Of a DNA stretch of 64,000 nucleotides, positions 46,501 through 54,908 are shown piece after piece. The DNA is from Gardnerella vaginalis (GTDB lineage Bacteria; Actinomycetota; Actinomycetes; Actinomycetales; Bifidobacteriaceae). The notes below the pieces were generated by a model. The model was not told where the DNA came from. It did no database searches and saw only the letters and a list, made by a program, of their open reading frames with translations. The position numbers and the translations under genes were made by a program. Location of the stretch: positions 1 to 64,000 of the forward strand of contig CAMPUL010000002.1 in NCBI GenBank assembly GCA_946997215.1, written 5' to 3'. Numbering within the stretch: the stretch's first letter is position 1; the number at the start of each line of letters is the position of its first letter.

Positions 46501-47325
46501 ATACTTTGCGCCAATAGTGGCCATGTCCATAAGACAAATCGGCTTATTTGTGCGGTTAAGCTCTTCTCGTAATTTAAGATAACGATTAAATGCATCTTTT
46601 ACTTGCTCGTCATCTATTTGCACGTTTTCAAAATGCGTTCCAAAAGTAGTATGTCGGCAATGGTCGGACCAATACGTGTCTATTACTTTTATTTCTGTAA
46701 TAGTTGGATTGCGATTTTCGCTTCTAAAATAGTCTTGGCAGAATTTAGCATCAGCCAAGTCCATTGCTAGCGCTCGGTCTTCAATGAATTTTTGTAAACC
46801 ATTGGAATCTAAATCGTTAAATCCGTCTAATACTTCTACGTTCGCTGGAACAATCGTCTCGCTTTTAAGCGTATCAACACTATCTAGCGATGCTTCGCGA
46901 GCTTCTACTGGATTAATAACGTAGTGTTTAATTGAGTCAAGTTCTTCTTTAGACAAATTGCCGTTAAAAGCAAGAATTTGAGCAGTTCTAACTTTAGGAC
47001 ATTCTCCCTGGCTAATCATTTGTACGCATTCGCTTGCGGATTGCGCGCGCTGATCAAACTGGCCAGGAAGGAACTCTATAGCAAAAACATGTTCATTTGT
47101 GCTAATAGGCAAGTAGTCGTAAGTGTTGTCTACTGTAGGCTCGCTAAAAACCGTTTTAACAGCAGTGTTAAAAAGATCTTTAGATATTCCTTCTACATCA
47201 TACCTGTTTATTATGCGCGTTGATTTTAGAGAATCAATACCAAGAATCTCTTTAAGCTCGTGATTAAGATGTTGGGCTTTTATATCGAAACCGGATCGTT
47301 TTTCAACATAAACGCGAAATACCAC
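43552..47325 (-). CDS. purL: Phosphoribosylformylglycinamidine synthase, single-chain large PurL
   Basis: 1257 aa. FGAR to FGAM with ATP and glutamine. This is the large, gammaproteobacterial-type enzyme in which PurS-like, synthetase and glutaminase (PurQ-like) parts are one chain: N-terminal PurS-like region, synthetase halves with YWSDHCRHTTFGTHFEN and FKNETHNHPTEIEPFGGAATC, and a C-terminal class I glutaminase with FPGNNCEYDTQAAFEKAG and nucleophile Cys in GICNGFQALIKLG, catalytic His in ISHGEGRF. Most actinobacteria have separate purS/purQ/purL. GTG 47325 (VVFRVYVEKRSGF) is chosen because AAGGCAGG lies 7-14 bases upstream; TTG 47343 is also in frame. Confidence 0.95.
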   Translation of the reverse strand: MVFRVYVEKRSGFDIKAQHLNHELKEILGIDSLKSTRIINRYDVEGISKDLFNTAVKTVFSEPTVDNTYDYLPISTNEHVFAIEFLPGQFDQRAQSASECVQMISQGECPKVRTAQILAFNGNLSKEELDSIKHYVINPVEAREASLDSVDTLKSETIVPANVEVLDGFNDLDSNGLQKFIEDRALAMDLADAKFCQDYFRSENRNPTITEIKVIDTYWSDHCRHTTFGTHFENVQIDDEQVKDAFNRYLKLREELNRTNKPICLMDMATIGAKYLKHTGKLKNLDESEEINACTVKVKVDVNGHDEDWLFLFKNETHNHPTEIEPFGGAATCIGGCIRDPLSGRSYVYQAMRVTGAADPRTPISETLEGKLSQRKIVTSAAAGYSSYGNQIGLATGEVHEIYHPGYVAKRMEVGAVVAATPADHVRRETPEPGDVIILLGGRTGRDGIGGATGASKAQDADSIEECGAEVQKGNAPIERKLQRLFRRKDACRLIKRCNDFGAGGVSVATGEIADGLIINLDKVSKKYEGLDGTELAISESQERMAVDVSASDADEFLSYARQENLEAQIVATVTKEARMKMTWRGKTIVDLSRKFLASNGAPKTQDIHVENGKNYATKWQDESGVYSDKSLAERIKNLVSNINVCSNKGLSEMFDSTIGAATVLMPFGGRRQLTPAQAMSAKFPVFGETNTASAMSWGFNPYIMEKNQFTGAYISVVESLAKLVASGFTIENAYLSLQEYFGKPQNVPERWGKPTAAVLGALSAQIDFGVGAIGGKDSMSGSFENLDVPPTLISFAVSTGDARNVVSPEFKKTNSKILRILPKYKEDGITPNAQSFLEAIRIVENLTSNKRALAISTPGFGASAESLFKMALGNHIGLKLNDSVKTDDLFKSRYGTFFVEVEEDFNVDDFSSKFSEDLVNVEVIGQTCNEFKLYACNEIISLDDLQEDWESPLEGIFPYRGKGSAVREINSTNRKPVRNHMKSNRRTPLSKPRVIIPVFPGNNCEYDTQAAFEKAGAECKTLIINNLSADDVVESAKELVKEINKSQIVMIPGGFSGGDEPDGSAKFITAFFRNPAVSDSVRDLLNNRDGLMLGICNGFQALIKLGLVPFGDIIPMDAECPTLTFNTIGRHQSKIVRTRVASNLSPWLSNCKVGDVHSVAISHGEGRFVALPEVMDTLIQNGQIATQYVDSNGVPSMNLKVNPNGSLMAVEGITSPDGRVFGKMGHCERSGNGLYVNIPDFRTQNIFSAGVEYFTS

Positions 47326-47418
47326 GGTGAACCTGCCTTGCAATTGTAGTTTTGGCTATTGTGTTTGGCTATTTTTTATTTGTTTTATTTGTTTTATTTT
47401 ATTTGTTTAAGAACGCGC

Positions 47419-47447
47419 GTGGCTCGCACCTAAAAGATGCGAGCCAC
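47419..47447 (-). promoter_or_regulatory. Strong hairpin between purC and purL without T-tract
   Basis: GTGGCTCGCA (47419-47428) and TGCGAGCCAC (47438-47447) form a perfect 10-bp G+C-rich stem with a 9-base loop. It lies 8 bases after the purC stop in the transcription direction. What follows is GCGCGTTC and then an A-rich stretch, not a T-run, so this may be an RNA-processing or attenuation element within the pur message rather than a full terminator. Confidence 0.55.
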
Positions 47448-47454
47448 ATTAAAA

Positions 47455-48234
47455 TCATTGTTCAGCACAATCGTTTGGATTAACTTCATCGAAGTTTACT
47501 CCTTCGCTTTGCGCAAGAGATTTAAGCCTCGAGAATATTTCTTCGTAGGCTGGAATTATGTCTCCTAAATCGCGTCTGAACAAGTCTTTATCTAAATGAC
47601 TTACTTCGGAGCTTGTATTGCGCTTATCCCAAAGTCGGCACGTATCTGGCGTTATCTCGTCTGCAAGAAGAATATTTCCTTGCGCATCAACGCCTTCTTC
47701 AATCTTAAAGTCAACGAGTTGAACGTCGATTTTGTTGAAAATATCCAAAAGTGCATTGTTTACAGCGTGAGCTTGCTTTGTAATTTCTGCCATTTCGCTT
47801 TCACTAGCAAGACCTAAAGCCACAACGCCTTCTGGGTTAATAAAAGGATCACCAAGATCGTCTGACTTTACGCAAAACTCCAAAAGAGGCTTTTTTAGAG
47901 CAGTTCCTTCTTTAACGGCATATCGTTTTGCAAAAGAACCAGCAGCCATGTTTCGCATTATTATTTCTAGAGGAAACATCTTCATGCGCTTTACAAGTTG
48001 CTCGGTATTCGAGATTCTGCCAAGAAAATGGCTTTTAACTCCACGAGCTTTAAGAAGATTAAACAGTAGAGAAGTGATTTGATTATTTAAGCTGCCTTTT
48101 CCAGCAATTTGAGCCTTTTTAAGGCCATTGCCAGCCGTAGCTTGATTCATGTATTGAACCCACAGAACATTATCGTTACTTGTGGCATACAATTTCTTTG
48201 CTTTGCCTTCATACAACTTGTCAAGTTTTTCCAT
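47455..48234 (-). CDS. purC: Phosphoribosylaminoimidazole-succinocarboxamide synthase (SAICAR synthetase)
   Basis: 259 aa. Joins CAIR and aspartate. Recognised by [12 protein letters not shown], the [21 protein letters not shown] block and LVDFKIEEG ... [12 protein letters not shown] near the substrate site. ATG 48234 follows AGAGAGGCACG. It starts 171 bases downstream of purT on the same strand, so it may have its own promoter, and it opens the purC-L-F-M-D run. Confidence 0.96.
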   Translation of the reverse strand: MEKLDKLYEGKAKKLYATSNDNVLWVQYMNQATAGNGLKKAQIAGKGSLNNQITSLLFNLLKARGVKSHFLGRISNTEQLVKRMKMFPLEIIMRNMAAGSFAKRYAVKEGTALKKPLLEFCVKSDDLGDPFINPEGVVALGLASESEMAEITKQAHAVNNALLDIFNKIDVQLVDFKIEEGVDAQGNILLADEITPDTCRLWDKRNTSSEVSHLDKDLFRRDLGDIIPAYEEIFSRLKSLAQSEGVNFDEVNPNDCAEQ

Positions 48235-48383
48235 TGACGTGCCTCTCTCGTTGTATCCATGGCTGAATGTTGCAAACCATCATTATTTGAAGGTTTATTC
48301 AACCGTCAGCAAGATTAGACTAACAATTGTTACCTACATTTTGTTTGGATTATTTTTTGATTTTTTGTCTAATAAAAGTAGTA

Positions 48384-48407
48384 AAAACCTTGACTTTTCA
48401 ACGTTTT
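48384..48407 (-). terminator. Weak hairpin at the purT stop
   Basis: AAAAC-C-TTGA (48384-48393) and TCAA-C-GTTTT (48398-48407) pair except one central mismatch, loop of four, followed on the minus strand by a T-run. It overlaps the purT stop codon. Confidence 0.4.
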
Positions 48408-49779
48408 ACGATGGCAGTTCTATTGTGCGTATTTTGCTTGCAATGCGTGTCGCACAAGATTTTGCGTCATTTACGCTGTTCGATACTGTCAAAATAACAC
48501 CCATTCGTCTTGAGCCGTGAACTTCTGGTTTTCCAAAAATTCGTATATCGCATCTTGTGCAATCTTCTTCGTCTAATGCTTGCGCAAGATTTGTAAATCC
48601 TACAGCACCGTTTCCTTGCACAACAAGTGCGTGACTTAATGCGACTTCGTTATCTTTTAAGCAAAGAGAAGTGTGCTTTTGTGTGATTGGAACACCTAAT
48701 ATTGCTAAAACATGCAAAGCAAACTCGCTGTAGTATTGCGAAATCATTGTTACCATGCCAGTGTCGTGCGGTCTAGGAGATAACTCGTTAAAAAGTAAAT
48801 CTCCATTCTTAAGAACAAAAAGTTCTACGCCGTAAATGCCCCAGCCTGTTTCGCCGTTTTCTTTTGCTATTTTGCTTAAACCTTCTACGGCTTGTTTTGC
48901 AATATTTTGAGCTGATTTTCTAACGTTTTCTGGTATGTTTGCTGGTTGCCATGATTGCCTGTAGTCGCCGTTTTCTTGGCATTGTGCAATAGGCTCGCAT
49001 GTTATTATTCCAGCGCTTGAGCACACTGTTAAAACCGTTAATTCGTAGTCTAAAGGCGCTAACGCTTCCACTATTATGCGAGATATATCTTCACTATTTT
49101 CACTATCTTCACTTTGCAAGTTTTGTGTTTTATGCTTAGATCTTCTTCCATTTTGAGCTTTAAACCAAGCATCTTCAAGATTTTTAGGATCTTTTACAAT
49201 AGATTGACCGTGACCAGAAGAGCTCATAACTGGTTTTACTACGCATGGATACCCTACGATTTTTGCTCCCTCTTCTAATTCTTCGTAGCTTGAAGCAAAA
49301 CAGTATGGTGTAGTAGGAAGTCCAATTTTTTCGTGTGCGATTTTTCGCAAAGCTTCGCGATCCATTGCAATCGAAGTGATACTAGAGCCTGGAACGACTT
49401 GAATTTTTTTGTTTTTAACTACGTCTTTTAATACTTCGGTTGATATTGCTTCAACTTCTGGGATTATTATGTTTGGGTTTATGTTGTTTATTAGTTCTTG
49501 CAATTTTTTAGAATCGCTCATGTCTAAAACGCGATTTTCTTGCGCAACTTGCATTGCTGGAGCATTCGCATAACTATCTGCAGCAAATACTTTAATACCA
49601 AGTCTTATAAGCTCTATAGCGATTTCTTTTCCAAGCTCTCCAGACCCTAGAAGAAGAGCTTTTGTTGTGTATGACGTTGAATTTAGAATGCCAAAAGTGC
49701 GATTATTTTCAACGCTTTTCCAATGTTCTGCTTGCTCATTGAGCATGCTAGTTGCATTTGATTTTTGCAAAAAACTCAT
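48406..49779 (-). CDS. purT: Formate-dependent phosphoribosylglycinamide formyltransferase PurT
   Basis: 457 aa ATP-grasp enzyme that makes FGAR from GAR, formate and ATP without folate. ALLLGSGELGKEIAIELIRLG is the diagnostic N-terminal loop, followed by IIPEVEAISTE, ATP-grasp CVVKPVMSSSGHGQS, and LFNELSPRPHDTGMVT. It is longer than typical PurT (~390 aa) because of ~25 extra N-terminal residues and a Ser/Glu/Asn insertion (~225-245) in the ATP-grasp domain; an internal ATG at residue 12 could be the real start. Its presence with no purN in the window suggests the folate-independent route for this step. Confidence 0.94.
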   Translation of the reverse strand: MSFLQKSNATSMLNEQAEHWKSVENNRTFGILNSTSYTTKALLLGSGELGKEIAIELIRLGIKVFAADSYANAPAMQVAQENRVLDMSDSKKLQELINNINPNIIIPEVEAISTEVLKDVVKNKKIQVVPGSSITSIAMDREALRKIAHEKIGLPTTPYCFASSYEELEEGAKIVGYPCVVKPVMSSSGHGQSIVKDPKNLEDAWFKAQNGRRSKHKTQNLQSEDSENSEDISRIIVEALAPLDYELTVLTVCSSAGIITCEPIAQCQENGDYRQSWQPANIPENVRKSAQNIAKQAVEGLSKIAKENGETGWGIYGVELFVLKNGDLLFNELSPRPHDTGMVTMISQYYSEFALHVLAILGVPITQKHTSLCLKDNEVALSHALVVQGNGAVGFTNLAQALDEEDCTRCDIRIFGKPEVHGSRRMGVILTVSNSVNDAKSCATRIASKIRTIELPS

Positions 49780-49910
49780 AGTCTTATTGTGTCATTAAGT
49801 AACGTCGTATTTTGTGCGACGCGCCGAAAATCGCAAGGGTAGCGCAAACGAGAAAAATCGTGTATAGTATTCCTCTGTTGTGCGATTCCCGAAGGGTTTC
49901 GCGCTGTAAT

Positions 49911-49987
49911 GGTGGCTATAGCTCAGTCGGTAGAGCATCTGATTGTGGTTCAGAAGGTCGCGCGTTCAAGCCGCGTTAGCCACCCCA
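49911..49987 (+). tRNA. tRNA-His (anticodon GTG)
   Basis: Acceptor GTGGCTA (49912-49918) pairs with TAGCCAC (49977-49983). The D-arm is GCTC...GAGC; the anticodon loop TTGTGGT carries GTG; the T-arm GCGCG-TTCAAGC-CGCGT closes. The extra 5' G at 49911 pairs with C73, the identity element of tRNA-His, and CCA is encoded. Confidence 0.97.
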
Positions 49988-49990
49988 CTT

Positions 49991-50021
49991 AATCGGCTGT
50001 TTTTCAGCCGATTTTTTTTTT
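49991..50021 (+). terminator. tRNA-His terminator
   Basis: AATCGGCTG (49991-49999), loop TTTTT, CAGCCGATT (50005-50013), then a ten-T run. Confidence 0.96.
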
Positions 50022-50249
50022 CTTTGTTTATGTATGCGTTCTGGCTGCGTTTTAACTGTGTTTGTGTTTTGTTTTATATCTTGTTGCATGCAATGGAGTA
50101 GAATAAGTAAGGCTATTAATTAGATAATATTGATTGGATAATTTTAAGTAATTCGGTTGGTGTTTGTACTTAATGTGAATGATTGCTGGCGATTAGCTTG
50201 CTAGTTGTTAGCGGTTTCTGTACGCGCATTTTATGGAGGAGCGATTTAT

Positions 50250-52970
50250 ATGCCAAACAAGGGTGGTAAGCAGTCTAAAGCGCAGACTAATGAGCCATTT
50301 TGGGAGTCTGCTCTGCTTTTTGTTCCGCGTGTTATTGGCAAAGCAGTTCGCTCGCTTTTTGGAGTTGGTCAATATGATGAAGCCTACCGTAGAGACGGAT
50401 TGTGCTTTGTAATGCTTATTCTTGCTGTTCTTTTTTGCGCATCTGAATGGTTTAGAGTTAGCGGATTTTTAGGCGTTGCTTTGCACTCTTTATCTTCCGC
50501 GATTTTTGGCATTATGAGCGTTGTTTTGCCAGTGTGGCTTAGTGCGGTTGCTATTAGGCTTATGCGAAATAGTGGTGCTAAATCTGGCAATCCTCGCGTT
50601 ATAGGTGGTTTTGTTCTTCTTCTATGGTCAATTTGCTCAATTTTAGACATTTTAATTGCAAGCAAAAATCAAGAATTTAATATAGATGATTTGCAAAAAT
50701 CTGGCGGATTATTAGGATTCTTCTTAGGTTCTCCTTTGGCCTGGGGATTGTCTAGGATTTTTGCTCTTACAATTTTTGTTATTATTGCAATTTTTGCTAT
50801 TTTAATGATTCTTAAATTACATGTTGAAGATGTGACTCAATTTGTTTCATCTGTTTTCTCTAAAAAGTCAAAGAATAATCAAGACTTAGAGAATACAGAT
50901 GATGAAAATTCGAGTAATAGCAGCGATAATCTTGAGTTTGCAGAAGGCGTTCCAGCTCACGACTCTTCCGATGACGAAAAGTTGCGTAAAGATTTGCACA
51001 ATTCAATAATTTCTAAGATTTTTAATTCTTTGTTTGGTTCTAAAAAGAAGAGTAATAATAGTGAACTTTTAGATGCGTATGCTGGAGATGACGCTTTTCT
51101 TAGCGCTTCTTCTAAGCCAAGTCAAGACGGCTACTCTATTGAAGACTACGGCTCTAAATCGGACCCACAAGAAGATCAGAATCAAAGTAATCATCCGCGT
51201 GTTGTTGCTTCTAATGGTGTTTCTAATGGAATTCCTGGTGCTAATTCTTCGCCATCTTCTGGTCAAATGTATATTGACGAGTTTCCAAAAGCGCCAATTA
51301 GTGGCGAATCGCAATATAGCGGTGACCCATGGAGTAAGATGCCTGGTCAGCAGTTGGATCAATATAGATCATCGCAAGAAAATGATGAAAATAGTGTGAA
51401 CAACGCCAATAATGCGAATGATTCTAGCGATTTTAGCGATTCTTCAAACAATAATTCCAATGAGTACAATGAAGAGCCGTACAGATTGCCAGATTTGAAC
51501 ATGCTCGTTCACGGAAAACCGCACGCAACTAGAACTCCTGCAAACGATCGCGTAATTCGCGCGCTAACTTCTACGTTTGAACAGTTTGAAGTAGATGCAA
51601 AAGTTATTGGCTTTTTAAGGGGTCCTTCTGTTACTCAATACGAAGTTGAGCTGGGGCCTGGAGTAAAAGTTGAAAAAGTCACAAATCTTCAAAAAAATAT
51701 TGCATACGCTGTAGCAAGCACAGATGTGCGTATTTTGTCTCCAATTCCAGGCAAGTCTGCGATTGGTATAGAGATTCCAAACGTAGATAGAGAGATTGTA
51801 AACCTTGGAGATGTTTTAAGGTCAGATAAAGCTCGCCAGGATTCAAATCCTATGCTCACTGGAGTTGGTAAAGACGTTGAGGGTCATTTTGTAACTGCTG
51901 CTCTAGATAAAATGCCACATTTGCTTGTTGCTGGTGCTACTGGTTCTGGAAAGTCAAGCTTTATAAACTCTATGCTAACTTCGATTATTATGCGTTCTAC
52001 TCCAGAGCAGGTTCGCATGATTTTGGTAGATCCAAAGCGAGTAGAGCTTTCTGCATATGCTGGGATTCCGCATTTGCTAACTCCGATTATTACAGACCCT
52101 AAGAAGGCAGCTCAAGCTCTTGAATGGGTTGTTAAAGAGATGGACTCGCGCTATGACGACTTGCAATTTTTTGGTTTCCGTCATGTTAAAGACTTTAACA
52201 AGGCAGTGCGCGAAGGCAAGGTTCATGCGCCAAAAGGCTCTGAGCGAAAAGTTGCTCCATACCCGTATTTGCTTGTTGTTGTAGACGAGATGGCTGATTT
52301 GATGATGGTTGCAAAAAACGACGTTGAAAGTTCTATTCAGCGCATTACTCAGCTTGCTCGTGCTGCAGGCGTGCATTTGGTTCTTGCAACTCAGCGCCCG
52401 TCTGTTGATGTTGTAACTGGCTTAATTAAGGCGAATATTCCATCTCGTTTGGCTTTTGCTACGTCTTCTGCTACGGATTCGCGCGTTATTTTAGACACTG
52501 TTGGCGCGGAAACTTTGATTGGTCAAGGAGATGCGTTGTTCCTTCCAATGGGTGCTGCTAAGCCTCAGCGAGTTCAGGGCTCTTGGGTTAGCGAATCGGA
52601 AATTCGCAAAGCTGTAGAATATGTTAGAACTCAGCGAAAGCCTAGATATAGGGAAGACATTGAGCAAATGGCTGCAAAAGCAGACGAACAGGCTCAAATT
52701 CAAGCTAAAACAACAGATATTGGCGACGATATGGATGAGCTTCTTCAAGCTGCCGAGCTTGTTGTTGGTGCGCAATTTGGATCCACGTCTATGCTTCAAC
52801 GAAAACTTCGTGTTGGATTCTCTAAGGCAGGCAGACTTATGGATTTGCTTGAATCGCGTGGCGTTGTTGGGCCTTCGGAAGGCTCTAAAGCGCGTGAGGT
52901 TCTTGTTCAACCGCAAGATTTGCCTAAAGTATTAGCTTTTATTAAAGGCGAGTCTGATTCTTTGAATTAA
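50250..52970 (+). CDS. ftsK: DNA translocase FtsK
   Basis: 906 aa. Four N-terminal helices in ~45-195 anchor it at the septum; ~200-410 is a low-complexity Ser/Asn/Asp linker; the motor starts with the alpha/beta part ([22 protein letters not shown]) and has Walker A GATGSGKS at 562-569, Walker [15 protein letters not shown] and [22 protein letters not shown]; the C-terminal gamma winged helix ([31 protein letters not shown]) reads KOPS-like sequences. It coordinates chromosome dimer resolution with division. ATG 50250 follows TGGAGGAGC; the frame is open 15 codons upstream without support. Last codons lie in a 24-bp duplication. Confidence 0.96.
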   Translation: MPNKGGKQSKAQTNEPFWESALLFVPRVIGKAVRSLFGVGQYDEAYRRDGLCFVMLILAVLFCASEWFRVSGFLGVALHSLSSAIFGIMSVVLPVWLSAVAIRLMRNSGAKSGNPRVIGGFVLLLWSICSILDILIASKNQEFNIDDLQKSGGLLGFFLGSPLAWGLSRIFALTIFVIIAIFAILMILKLHVEDVTQFVSSVFSKKSKNNQDLENTDDENSSNSSDNLEFAEGVPAHDSSDDEKLRKDLHNSIISKIFNSLFGSKKKSNNSELLDAYAGDDAFLSASSKPSQDGYSIEDYGSKSDPQEDQNQSNHPRVVASNGVSNGIPGANSSPSSGQMYIDEFPKAPISGESQYSGDPWSKMPGQQLDQYRSSQENDENSVNNANNANDSSDFSDSSNNNSNEYNEEPYRLPDLNMLVHGKPHATRTPANDRVIRALTSTFEQFEVDAKVIGFLRGPSVTQYEVELGPGVKVEKVTNLQKNIAYAVASTDVRILSPIPGKSAIGIEIPNVDREIVNLGDVLRSDKARQDSNPMLTGVGKDVEGHFVTAALDKMPHLLVAGATGSGKSSFINSMLTSIIMRSTPEQVRMILVDPKRVELSAYAGIPHLLTPIITDPKKAAQALEWVVKEMDSRYDDLQFFGFRHVKDFNKAVREGKVHAPKGSERKVAPYPYLLVVVDEMADLMMVAKNDVESSIQRITQLARAAGVHLVLATQRPSVDVVTGLIKANIPSRLAFATSSATDSRVILDTVGAETLIGQGDALFLPMGAAKPQRVQGSWVSESEIRKAVEYVRTQRKPRYREDIEQMAAKADEQAQIQAKTTDIGDDMDELLQAAELVVGAQFGSTSMLQRKLRVGFSKAGRLMDLLESRGVVGPSEGSKAREVLVQPQDLPKVLAFIKGESDSLN

Positions 52971-53007
52971 GCATAATTAAACACTTTGAATTAAGTATTG
53001 TTAAAGC
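52960..53007 (+). repeat. 24-bp imperfect tandem duplication over the ftsK stop codon
   Basis: Units 52960-52983 and 52984-53007 both start CTTTGAATTAAG and match at about 20 of 24 bases. The ftsK TAA (52968-52970) is in the first unit. Confidence 0.85.
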
Positions 53008-53086
53008 ATTGCTAAAGGATTGTTGTTAAATTAAGTTTTGCGTTTGCTATACCATATTTGTGTAGCGGTTATGGAGGTATTTAACG

Positions 53087-53701
53087 ATGTTGCAAAATGG
53101 TAAGTCTAAGTTGCTAGAAGGTTGGAATTGTGCTCCAAACATTGTGACTTACATAAGAATAGCTCTTTCTGTTGTATTCATCGTTTTGTATCTTATCTCT
53201 GGGCCTTGGGGCTATGCTTCTACTTCGGTTCGCTGGGCTGCGTTTGCAATGTTTATAATCGCAGCTTCAACAGATAAATTAGACGGTTGGATGGCTAGAA
53301 AATATAATCAAGTTACAGAGCTTGGAAAACTCTTGGATCCTATTGCCGATAAGCTTTTAATACTTTCTGCTCTTATTATTGCTTCTGCTTTTGGCGAGCT
53401 TTATTGGTGGATTACTCTACTGTTTATTCTTAGAGAAATAGGCATTACCGTTTTGCGTTTTTACGTTATAGATAAAGGCGGAAAAGTTATTGCAGCATCT
53501 TGGGCAGGAAAGTATAAGACGCTTTCTCAATCTGTTGGAATTTCAATGTTGCTTGCGCCTATTGTTCCAATATTTTGCGCTTACAATGTTTCTGTTTGGG
53601 TTGTGTGCTATTATTCGCTTTGCTACGGATTTATAGGCATTGCTCTTGGCTTTGCGCTTTATTCTGGATTCCTTTACGTGCGCGGTGCGTTTAAGCGATA
53701 G
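53087..53701 (+). CDS. pgsA: CDP-diacylglycerol-glycerol-3-phosphate 3-phosphatidyltransferase
   Basis: 204 aa membrane enzyme making phosphatidylglycerol phosphate. The full CDP-alcohol phosphotransferase signature is present: Asp63-x2-Asp66-Gly67-x2-Ala70-Arg71-x8-Gly80-x3-Asp84-x3-Asp88. Five to six helices. ATG 53087 has GGAGGT upstream. Position between ftsK and cinA is the usual actinobacterial/firmicute order (ftsK-pgsA-cinA-recA). Its product is the precursor of substrates for the envelope enzymes at 33092 and 37506. Confidence 0.93.
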   Translation: MLQNGKSKLLEGWNCAPNIVTYIRIALSVVFIVLYLISGPWGYASTSVRWAAFAMFIIAASTDKLDGWMARKYNQVTELGKLLDPIADKLLILSALIIASAFGELYWWITLLFILREIGITVLRFYVIDKGGKVIAASWAGKYKTLSQSVGISMLLAPIVPIFCAYNVSVWVVCYYSLCYGFIGIALGFALYSGFLYVRGAFKR

Positions 53702-53705
53702 TAAA

Positions 53706-54446
53706 ATGTGTGACTATTTGGCAAGTGCTTCTACGGATTCTTCTACGGATGCTTTCGCAAGTAAGATTCTCGATTTTTGTGTGAATAATTCTTTGCATAT
53801 TTCTTGTGCAGAATCTTTAACAGGAGGACTTCTTGCGGATTCGTTTGTAAATATTCCTGGCGCTTCAAAGGTTTTTCTTGGTTCTGCTGTTACTTACGAT
53901 ATTCGCGAAAAATCTAAGATTCTTGGCGTGGATTGCAATTTGCTTAAAACTTGCGGTGCTGTAGAGCCTAGTGTTGCAAAGCAAATGGCGTTTGGTTGCG
54001 CAAGATTGTATAGCGGCGCAAAGTGGCAATACGATTGCACGGATTCTAGTAAAGATGTTGATAGCGCAGATTTTCCTGTTATTGGATTGTCTACTACTGG
54101 CGTTGCAGGTCCTGGCCCCGATGGCTTAAAGCCACAAGGATTGGCTTACGTTGGAATTTTTATTCCAAATGTTGCTTCAAAGCGCTGTTCTTCGCTCGAT
54201 TTTGATTTAGTTTCGCTAAAAATTAACAATATTAAAGATCGTGTTTTTGATTGTGAATGTGGCAAAATAAGCAATCTTTCTTTAAGTAGATGTTGTGCTT
54301 ATTCATTCGACCACGGTTTTACTCTTTGCGCTCAACTAAATATTTCTGGAGATAGAAAAGACGTTCGTATTGGTGTTGTTAGTACGCTAATTAGGATTTT
54401 CTATGCTCTTATTTTTGAAGATTGGATTTTTTATGCGCGAGCGTGA
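53706..54446 (+). CDS. cinA: CinA C-terminal-type nicotinamide-nucleotide amidase with Cys-rich insert
   Basis: 246 aa, the stand-alone CinA_C (PncC-type) form, which deamidates NMN. Conserved blocks: SCAESLTGGLLADSFVNIPGAS with catalytic Ser/Thr region (~33-54), GSAVTYDIREKS, and GLSTTGVAGPGPDGLKPQG (~127-145). Between GLAYVGI (~145-151) and the terminal SGDRKDVRIGVV (~214-225) lies an insertion of roughly 50 residues with six Cys (161, 183, 185, 196, 197, 208) not expected in the family. ATG 53706 starts 4 bases after the pgsA stop; the ribosome-binding site is weak. Overlaps the DUF3046 gene by 14 bases. Confidence 0.87.
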   Translation: MCDYLASASTDSSTDAFASKILDFCVNNSLHISCAESLTGGLLADSFVNIPGASKVFLGSAVTYDIREKSKILGVDCNLLKTCGAVEPSVAKQMAFGCARLYSGAKWQYDCTDSSKDVDSADFPVIGLSTTGVAGPGPDGLKPQGLAYVGIFIPNVASKRCSSLDFDLVSLKINNIKDRVFDCECGKISNLSLSRCCAYSFDHGFTLCAQLNISGDRKDVRIGVVSTLIRIFYALIFEDWIFYARA

Positions 54447-54666
54447 ATTTTGGGAGCTTCTTGAAGAAGTTTTTGGTAGAGAATTTGGTAGGAGTATTGC
54501 TAAAGACCAAGAGTTGCAAAAACTTGATGGTATGAGTGCTCGCGAGGCGATTGATGCTGGCGTGGAGCCTAGAATTGTTTGGAATGTTTTATGCGATCAT
54601 ATGAATATTCCAGATAATAAAAGGTGGGGCAAAGATCATAATGCTCCGCCGCTTCCTGCAAAATAA
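54433..54666 (+). CDS. DUF3046 protein
   Basis: 77 aa, recognised from MREREFWELLEEVFGREFGRSIAKDQ and the GMSAREAIDAGVEPRIVWNVLCDHMNIPDNKRWG core. This small family is confined to actinobacteria and nearly always sits upstream of recA. Function unknown. ATG 54433 has GAAGATTGGA upstream and overlaps the cinA end by 14 bases, indicating translational coupling. Confidence 0.9.
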   Translation: MREREFWELLEEVFGREFGRSIAKDQELQKLDGMSAREAIDAGVEPRIVWNVLCDHMNIPDNKRWGKDHNAPPLPAK

Positions 54667-54734
54667 GGTTATTTTATTTTTTAATTTGATTGCGTGTATG
54701 CGTTTTTGTTGGAATTTCAAGCCAACACGCATAT

Positions 54735-54763
54735 CGAACAAATGTTCGTTTATGGTGTATAAT
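54735..54763 (+). promoter_or_regulatory. recA promoter with LexA (SOS) box
   Basis: CGAACAAATGTTCG (54735-54748) is an exact match to the CGAAC-N4-GTTCG SOS box of Gram-positive and actinobacterial LexA. TATAAT at 54758-54763 is a consensus -10; the SOS box covers the -35 position, so LexA would block polymerase binding. The recA leader is about 140 bases. Confidence 0.93.
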
Positions 54764-54908
54764 ATTTAATTGTTGGTCTTCTTGCAGCGTGTAAGTGCCT
54801 ATTGGTTATTGGAAAAAAGCCTTTAACCACATTGCTCTAAAACGCTTGCACGGGCATCATGTATTGAGTATGGTCATCAATACATCGGCATGCGAAAGGA
54901 GTAATAAT

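Larger units (their letters stand above)
49780..50249. other. Intergenic region with tRNA-His
   Basis: 470 bases between divergent purT and ftsK. It holds the tRNA gene (49911-49987), its terminator, a TATAGT box (49863-49868) that is the likely tRNA -10, and a ~230-base A+T-rich leader before ftsK with no further recognisable feature except TGGAGGAGC at 50234-50242, the ftsK ribosome-binding site. Confidence 0.7.

Noticed and set aside
48235-48405. Purine riboswitch upstream of purC
   Set aside because: No recognisable purine aptamer core; only short imperfect dyads are visible.
50250-52970. FtsK considered as the type VII secretion ATPase (EccC/EssC)
   Set aside because: It has four N-terminal helices, a single motor and a C-terminal gamma winged helix, and sits in the ftsK-pgsA-cinA-recA order, so it is the divisome translocase.
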